64,000 bases of DNA from contig CM037839.1 in assembly GCA_021234535.1 (NCBI GenBank), positions 28,659,475 to 28,723,474 of the forward strand. Reading direction: 5' to 3'. The stretch's first letter is position 1; each line of letters starts with the position of its first letter. The notes beneath the pieces were generated by a model. It saw only the letters and a list, made by a program, of their open reading frames with translations. It made no database searches and was not told the origin of the DNA. Both the position numbers and the translations under genes were made by a program. The stretch comes from Stichopus chloronotus (Eukaryota > Echinodermata > Holothuroidea > Aspidochirotida > Stichopodidae). Shown here one piece after another: positions 56,128 to 64,000 of this stretch.

Positions 56128-59100
56128 AATGAAACACTACACTGTATAAGTTGCTTTTAAAGTTCAGTTTGTTATTTTGTTTCTATAGCAATCTCCACAG
56201 TTCGACTGCATAGGCCCAATGTGACTAGTCAAAGTAACTGTTTGTAGATAGCCTACTTTGTAAATTCCATGACCAAATTCAGTTCTGTGCCGTTTAAAAA
56301 TAGGTCGTTTCCAACCAAGAAGGTTTGAGCTTTGTTATATCAATCTCTATTTATAGCATTAATACAAATTTTTATTTGTTAACTGAACAATACATGTTAC
56401 ACTCCGGTGTATTTCAATGGCTCACAATATGCATCTATTTTGGTTGTACAGTCCAACTCTTGTTAAGGAACAAATTCAAGGTATGGGTTTTGTAAGGATA
56501 ATTCTTTCCTCAAAGTTATAACAGCAGTAACGCCCGCAGTATGGAGAAACACGCATTACCGATTGCTGACAGGCTTGGCTCACAGAAAGTACGTATTACA
56601 TAACTCTTACGTAAACTTTAATCTATTGTAAGTTAATTAATCAATTAATCCATGGTAAAAAGATAGTAAACATGTCGGAAGTGGGCATATGTTGGTATAA
56701 ATACATCCTTTAAAACTAATTGTTATTTTTCTTCTGGAATGAAGTATCGTATCGATATTGAAAAGGAAACGTGGACATATTTAAGATGCCCAACTTGTGT
56801 TTTAAACCTGCAAAGAAAATCGAGCGTAACATTTGAAGGTTTCTAAGATCACCCCTCTTTAGCCTATACATTTCATATACAGAGGACTATGCTGCTGGCT
56901 GTTAACCGTCACAAGAAGTGTACCAGCTAATTTTAGAACACTTAGACAACTTGGTGCAAGTAAGCTCATGTCATGCTTGGTTGCTGCGATCCAAAGTATG
57001 TCTACAGTCATTCAACGTGGCATTAATCTTGATCCAGTTAGTTCTGCAGGCTAACCCGTACCGACTGATATTCACAACCCATACTTACGGCAGTATGGAG
57101 ATTTTGTATAGAGCACTTTATATATATATATATATGTAGTGTGTGTGCGTGAGTGTGCATTGTCGAGTATACTGAACGTTATCTCTATTGTCGTAAACCT
57201 GACAACTCCTTGTTTAAACTATCGTTATGTTTCTGTTATGAAAGCAAGATCATAAAGATATATAAAGGATATTAAAATAGTTGGATCTGGGTGACATCAG
57301 CAATTTCTCATTAGGCAATGCACCATTTTGAAACAGATATTTCTTTAAAAATTCATAACTTTAGAACAGAACAAGCTATTGACATATGGTTTTAATTATA
57401 TACAGAAAATCTCAATAATCTAAGTAAAGAGAGAAATTATTCCCATTTTTATGAAATGTCGATTTTCTTCCTTGGGAAATCCCTTTAACTTTGATGCTAG
57501 AATTATTTCAGGAGTCAAATTTTTGAAAGATGTACCTCGCGTGGCGCTACTCAGGCTAGGGAAGTTGGGGCCTTCTTGCAACTTCTATAGGCCTACACCC
57601 CAAAAATCAGCCTCTAGTCAAACAGCAGCAAAAAAAAAAAGCTAGGTACAGCTCTTATAGCCAGATCTCACGTGATAGGATGAGGGGACTATATCAGTTC
57701 TGAACGTTGAGCACTATCATACAGTAGTAGCGGGGCCCGCCGAAGGTGTATGTCCTGTCGTGTAGAACTGTTGTGGATTTGTAACTTGAGAATGTGTTCT
57801 TTAGTTTTCAGATATCAGAGCTGAAAGGGGGAACTATCTTTCATGGCACATGCATGTATTTTCTTTAAAGTTTACATAATTAGTAGGGAGTCAATGTACG
57901 AGATTTCATCCTGTATAGACCTGTCTCTAGAGCAGCCTGGTTCTCAAACTTTTTAGACTACAGTCCCATTTGACCATCTCGGAGTGTCATTTATGCCTAC
58001 CGTTCTCTATCTACCCCTCCCCCTCAAAAACTTCATACTACCAGTCAAAGTCAGACACTCTTGAACATTATTTCTCAGAATTTTTTTCTCTATTCGCAAG
58101 AACAACAAAGCCTGCAAAAATGCACACATACCGTGAAACTGGTATACTGTAGATAACCAAACTGTAGTTCAGTTAGTGTGAAGGGTGAGTTTGGTGCAAC
58201 CCTGCTGCGAGATTGCAAATGTATGGTATTGCTAGTGAGGAAGAAAGGAAGATTTCTCTTTCTACAAATGTCAACGCGATGTTCTAAAGAAGGGGGAGAA
58301 CTAGCGGAATTGAACGACGCTCAGGCTGGATACCTTATTGTGCCCTAAATCGCTGCAGTGATATGTCCCTTAATTACCGGGGATCCGCACATTATGGCCA
58401 CCCCCCTACATCCTGGGAACTCTGTATCGCCCACCTGAGAGTTCCCGGATGGTTGGGGGGGGGGGGTAGGGGTCACTGTGATAACCAGAGGTTTAAAGTA
58501 AAGTGAAGCGAAGTGGGGAAAGCAGTTCCCATGTGATCATTGGTCTAAAATATTTAGGCTCTCCGTGTCTTTACGTGTTACAATTGGCTTGAGTATGAAA
58601 CATCTTTGCATGGAAAGAAATTTAATTCATCGTGTTGGTGTAATCACGTATTTGATTTTTTATACTCCATACTACCACTCGAAACATTTCCTTTGATGGG
58701 AACGGTGAGGAGAAGGGATGGGAGGTGGGGGGCATTACTTCGTTTGTCATTAAGCCACTCGGTTGGTAGATTTATAACGAGGTAATGGACTCCCAACACT
58801 CAGGTAGATTTGGGGGAATGGTATCTTTGGTAAACATCTCTTGGGTTCTCTTTAAAGACCCGTGAAGACTTTAGTATTTACACTTTCCCAGAACGTCTGC
58901 TCAGAGGGACATTTTACTATACCTGCATGGAGCACTTAATGGAGCACGGTGTAGGTTAATTGAAACTCGTATAGGCCTAATCCATACATAGGCCTGTCGG
59001 TGCATGTCAGTGTCCTCTTGGAAGCTTGACAACATTTTTATTTGATTTTTCTCATTTTACCAGATTTCCCTTTGAAATGTGCCTACTACCCTAAATAACA

Positions 59101-61184
59101 TCGCAATTAACACATGTAATACTTAACCGATACAACGTGATGCCTTCCCTGTTTTGATCTTGATTACAAATTATGGATAAATTTACTGGTTCTCATATAT
59201 TAAACGGATTTTCCGTTTATGGCGTTTGTAATGGTATAGCGATACGTGAATGAACAATGTCCAAAATAGGAATAAGCCTTATCTGTTTTATTATGATGTG
59301 TCAGTTGTTTTGTGCACGAATTTCAAAAGCCTAATATGGAAAATATTTCCTAAGGAAATATGGAGTTTGTTGTACAGAAACAATCATAATTTTAAAATAA
59401 AAATTTGTGAACACACTGAACAACAGATTATTAAACATATAGCGAGGATGGTGCCCTTCTTTCAATAAATTAGGTTCTCACAGTTAGAATCCCAGTTATT
59501 TCTGCTCAGGAATAATTTGCTCACCAAAACTTTTAAAAATTCAAAATGATGCATGTTCCGTCACTCATCTTGTGCATAATATTTTGAGGAGATGAAGCTA
59601 TTACTGATACTCAGGGGTGAGGTTGAACAATGGTAAATGATGTCTTCGTGTTATGTCATGTCACTGCATTGGACACGCCCTATTTCCCTTTAGCTTGACT
59701 ATAGCTTATTTAAGTTGTTGAAGAATTCGAACCCATCAGCCTAATAATACAGAACATGCAGAACATGTTGATTTAGGTATGGCGTAGAGATACATAAATG
59801 TGTTATTTAACCTACACGGAGAACAACATCAATTTTTAAAATTATTCAGCCAAATTAGATTATGGTTCAATAAATTTGGGATACCGGGGTCATGTGCCAA
59901 TATGTTGTCAATGAGCCTTTATCTGAGCTGCTGTGTGTGTGTCACGATGTGAAGTGTGTGCATGTGTAATATGCATGTGTATACTGGGGGTCTCCAATTC
60001 ACGTCTGTAATTTATGAAAGAAAGTTATAGGCTGCATCATAATAAATTAACAAGAAACAACAACAGCAACAATCGTATCTTTCCAAAAGATAGGATTCTA
60101 CAAAAAGATTTCTGACTGGGAATTGTCGAAGTAGGATTTCCAGGATATGTTGGCCGGTATTTACACATTGCTATCAAATACTTCCTAAACCTATATATAT
60201 CCTTCTCCATCGGTTTGCCCTCCATCACGGGGTCAACTCAGCAGGAATTGGTTAATAACATATCCATTCTCTCCCACTTACAAACTTCATTTTTTTGACC
60301 AGTGTTCACTGAAATCAGTTGTGCGAATCAGGTGATTGCCTGGCCCCAGTACATTTAGCAGACAGTGCTGTATAAGTGTTACCTCTGGATGTTTTATCGC
60401 AGGGTTTAACAGTGGCGGTGTCTAACCTATCGGCTAATCGAGGACACGAACTTGGGCATGAGTAGTGTATAAGTTGTTTACAGAACAGAAGTTCAAACAC
60501 TCGTTGTCTATGTGAAGGAAGGACTAGTGGGGTGGGAGACTCGGGCTGTCGACAATAACGAGTTGGATTGGACCATTGTCCTTACGTTGATTGGGTGTCT
60601 CACTTTATTACAGATGCATGGACAACTACTCCCCCTCACTACTTCAACATACATGCAACACACGCACACACACACGTACAATCTTCTTTGTATAAACCAC
60701 ACTCAACTTGTACATTATTAGGCTGTATAATAAGCCTATAGGTTATACAGCTCTATGACTGAAGTGTACATATATACCTTACTTGTGATATCAAACAACG
60801 ATCTTTTATCAAAGAAATATAAATTCAAGAGTTATAAATGCACTTGTCGCCGATAGCTCTAGGAAGTAAACAAGTCCCCGGTTTTTTCTCTTTCTTTTTT
60901 TTTCTCTCCGAATAGATGCCCAGTGAAGCCAAACGGAACTATTCTTGTCCTTGTGTTACACCTAACACATGATGGGTCCAAAAATAGAGAGTCTAACACC
61001 ATAGACACACCACAATATACCGTATGATAGCTTTCAATATAGTTAAGATCTGAGCAAGCTACTGTATCAGTTTAGTAATGTGTAATCACCGGTAAGCTAA
61101 ACAACAGTGAATGCCTCAATTACGTTCACCATCTAAAAATGGAAGTTTCAGGTATCAATAAGTTTCCCACAGCTTATTATATCC

Positions 61185-61385
61185 TCACCACCTTTCTTCT
61201 TCTCACCTTTTCTTCTCATCTTACCCTTCCATTCTCTTGCTATTTCCCCATCACTTTTCTTGCCCTTCCATTCCATTCTCTTCCCTCACCCCTCACCTTT
61301 TCCTCCATTTCGTATACCTTTTCTACTTCACTTTTTGCCCCCTTCCCACCTCCCTCCAGTTTGAAATACACCCCCCCCCCCCTTC
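61185..61385. repeat. 200-bp polypyrimidine tract
   Basis: Plus strand is almost entirely C and T (TTCTTCTCACC, CCCTTCC, CCTCCATTTC) ending in a C run. Open frames here are low-complexity artefacts. Confidence 0.8.
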
Positions 61386-62632
61386 TTTACGAAGCTATGA
61401 TGGTCATATGCCTCGCCATTTTCCACTGATGCATATTTTTATTTGGTCACCAGCACTACTTTGAATTGTTGCGACGACTAGTGTAAGTCATAAGAATGCA
61501 AGGTCATGTTTTATTCTTTTCCCTGTATTCAAAGTAACCATATAACATGAACAAAAGTACTAGCCAACACTGATATGCATGCATCTAACAGAGAGAAGTA
61601 TGTTGTGGATTCTGTGTAGCCAATCATGATTATCATTGCATCTGTCTATGTTTACCTTCGTGATTATGGATTTTAGGGTATCCCTATTGGCTGTACGCAC
61701 CTTTGAATTTTACAAAATATTAACCTCTGTTACCATCAGAGTCTGTTATTTTTCTGTCAATTCGCTATTAAAATTTTTAATCACTACTTTGTAGTTTCTC
61801 AATGCTAGTCTTTGATTGTTCTTACTTCATGCACAAAATGGAGTTGGATATTAGCATTCGGACAATGAATTTGTATTAAGTTTAATCCGCTTTTCTGCAG
61901 CATGCATGGCGGTGACCGTGCATCAATTCAGATCAACCAGTTTAAAATTAACTGCGCAACAAACAGATAAAACTAAAAATAGATCCTTTCAAAATAAACA
62001 ATATCATAAACCTTTAGATGGACTTGGAAGTTCAAAGTGAAGTATGATGTTATTGATATTGTTTCCATGGTAACAGAGTTCTTACATATTATAATCTGAA
62101 TTATGTTTCAAAGTTCATACAAACTTATATCACAGCTTTGTGAGACTTAGACAAAATTTAAACCACTTAATTCTAAAGGACTGTATATGGACCCTTTGCA
62201 TTGAAGACAAGGCTCTCGCAGTTCGACAATCCAATGCACGCAAAGGTAAAGAAACCCACAACGAACGTGTACTACTCATGCATCAGCTTAGACTGCACTC
62301 TCAGTACCAACCGTGGCTGACTATAAACGTATAAAGTGATTCACTAGTCGAGTTTACAGGGACTTCATAGGTACTGCGGTCATTTATAGATTGCCACCTG
62401 CAGAGGTTTTGTATTATTTCTGTGAGCACCATGCAAGCTATTTCCAAAGAACTCTCAAACATCCGTTGAAACCAGTTTTTTTTTAAGCACGTGAGCCATT
62501 GCAAAGGCAACAGTTCAGTGGTGTCGCTGATTCAGTTGCAGTCTTGGTTTGCCATTTGTGTTATTGGTAGCCTATATGAACGTTACTTGAGCTGGCAGTC
62601 CTCAGCTGCCATGGGCCCTGAGTGCACACCAT

Positions 62633-62659
62633 CGTATTTAACAATGATTGTTAAATACG
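62633..62659. repeat. Perfect 13-bp palindrome with 1-bp centre
   Basis: CGTATTTAACAAT-G-ATTGTTAAATACG. No gene or array nearby explains it. Confidence 0.9.
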
Positions 62660-64000
62660 CTAGAAGATACACGTAGCATACCTTGTCACTCTTCTTCTTA
62701 GTAGGTCAACTTCTATAGTGCAAAAACAATCTACTCATGCACATTGAAGGATTCAGGCCCTTTGTTTGAGAGGGGCCTAATCGGTGGTGCAGTGAAATCG
62801 GGGGGGGGGGGGGATGGGAGTGGGTGTGTTGAGATTGGTGAGAAAATTTTTCTCTGACTGAATGTCTTGAGATGCGACTTGAAGCACTTATATGTACAAT
62901 TGTAAAGTTATTTTCTTAAAAAAAAAAAAACGTTTCAATGTTGGCATAAATCCCGGAAACAATTGTTTTGCCAACCATTATGTGGGGTCGCGTCATGGCC
63001 CTGTTGATCCATAACCTTGCATCCGCCAGTGCAGCTCATACATTGAAGGTGAACTGATATCATTTGCAAGGATCTTCCACTTTTATATTAAATTAAATAT
63101 GCGCAGGACGTTTTCAATACCACCTGATCAATTCTGCTAGTATACGTACAATGGAATAGCTCCATACACAAAAAAGAAAGTATATGTTTAACATATTGAT
63201 ACGACATACAATGGTGAATTATACAAGGATTACCGTATCTCCTAATGGAGCAATGTTCTCTGCATCGTTACCATGTGCTCAATGTTCTCAAACTTTTCAT
63301 CTATGATGAATACAATCAAGCTAAAAAAGCAGAACTGAAGCTTTGGTGAGTGAAGGAGCCGGTTGTTTGGTAGCGGAGTGAAGGAGCCAGTCAATTGGTA
63401 GCAACAGTAGAGTAGCTATATGATCTAAAAAAAAAGGATGTGCTATGACGTAAGTGGACAGCCTCTTACCAATCAATTATGTTATGACGTAAGTGGACAA
63501 CATCTATACCAATCACAGATCAACGAGTATTGATTCTTTCTTGATAGTCACAGGTTGATATCGTTCACTGTCGTTGCACATATTTAGCACCAAAATTTTT
63601 ACTAAGATCCTTAAACTATATGAGTTTAACAATGCTGCTTGCTGTTTACGATTAGTTCCTCGATTTCCAGGACATTTACACTCTTGAAAGAAAAAAACAA
63701 TGGCGACGATATTACTTCATAGCTGGTTAACATATATTTTGCACTGTTCTAATCAGATAATAAAATGGAATCGCTGTACATATGCGCACCCTCCTCACTT
63801 GAAAGGGGGGGGGGGGTTGATATAACTGCCAGACATTTCAACTTGGAGACACAGGGTAATTTAGTGACTTACTTTTTATGTTGCACATCATATGTAGTTT
63901 GCTATCGTGGAGTTGCCATTATGTGCCAATGAGGGTTGTATCCTACCGATATTATCAAAGTCGAACGAAACGAGAACTAACACCAAATAAGAGAGAAAGT

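Larger units (their letters stand above)
53645..60510. other. Non-coding, no conserved gene
   Basis: Apart from the 54326 micro-exon candidate, the 56103 hairpin, a short TA run near 57120 and scattered MITE-like fragments (54780-54860 resembles 36105-36180), no feature is supported. Confidence 0.45.
60510..64000. other. Non-coding, no conserved gene
   Basis: Contains the polypyrimidine tract, the 62633 palindrome, G tracts near 62800 and 63806, and two short tandem duplications at 63344-63520 (GAGTGAAGGAGCC; TATGACGTAAGTGGACA). No conserved exon. Confidence 0.45.

Noticed and set aside
61139..61464. Overlapping Ser/Phe/Leu/Pro-rich ORFs
   Set aside because: Low-complexity translation of a polypyrimidine tract.

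Overview
This is a stretch of an AT-rich, intron-rich animal genome. The evidence is two conserved eukaryotic genes with canonical GT-AG introns, long repeat-filled introns and many decayed transposons. The recurring palindrome TAGGCCTA, the gene set and the repeat types fit a marine invertebrate deuterostome, most likely an echinoderm. That taxonomic call is inference, not something the sequence proves.

Layout. From 1 to about 18 kb I see no conserved gene. It holds degenerate tandem repeats (965-1400, 2580-3900, 6285-7095, 7205-7450), a decayed non-LTR retrotransposon on the minus strand (endonuclease then reverse transcriptase, 9480 down to 8010, with a possible 3' piece at 5800-5630), a 198-bp TA-flanked inverted-repeat element (10999-11196), and one short but convincing candidate first coding exon (9756-9800).

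From 18081 to 37186 (plus strand) lies WDR70, a nuclear WD40 protein, in 17 coding exons with a poly(A) signal at 38027. Its introns carry several mobile or repetitive structures: a 1-kb inverted-repeat element (intron 1), a long foldback (intron 3), a 140-bp array (intron 4), a 530-bp inverted-repeat element (intron 8), and a 57-bp minisatellite interrupted by a second copy of the 198-bp element (intron 14). Exon 14 shows an apparent one-base frame conflict.

From 44770 down to 40471 (minus strand) lies ALG2, the mannosyltransferase of N-glycan precursor assembly, in four coding exons. WDR70 and ALG2 are convergent, with about 2 kb between their poly(A) signals. They act in unrelated processes (chromatin and DNA-damage signalling versus ER glycosylation), and nothing suggests co-regulation.

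From 45 kb to the end there is no recognisable conserved gene. It contains a 1.2-kb element with decayed terminal inverted repeats enclosing a 115-codon ORF of unknown nature (45148-46384), two GGGTAC/GAGTAC hexamer arrays (48 to 49 kb), a 15-bp minisatellite (52.9 kb), poly-G/C tracts, dispersed repeats and small perfect palindromes. I found no CRISPR array, rRNA or tRNA gene, operon, or complete autonomous element. The most novel items are the 198-bp element pair with its clean insertion into the 57-bp minisatellite, the WDR70 exon 14 frame conflict, and the decayed copies of the exon 7 splice-donor region inside intron 7.
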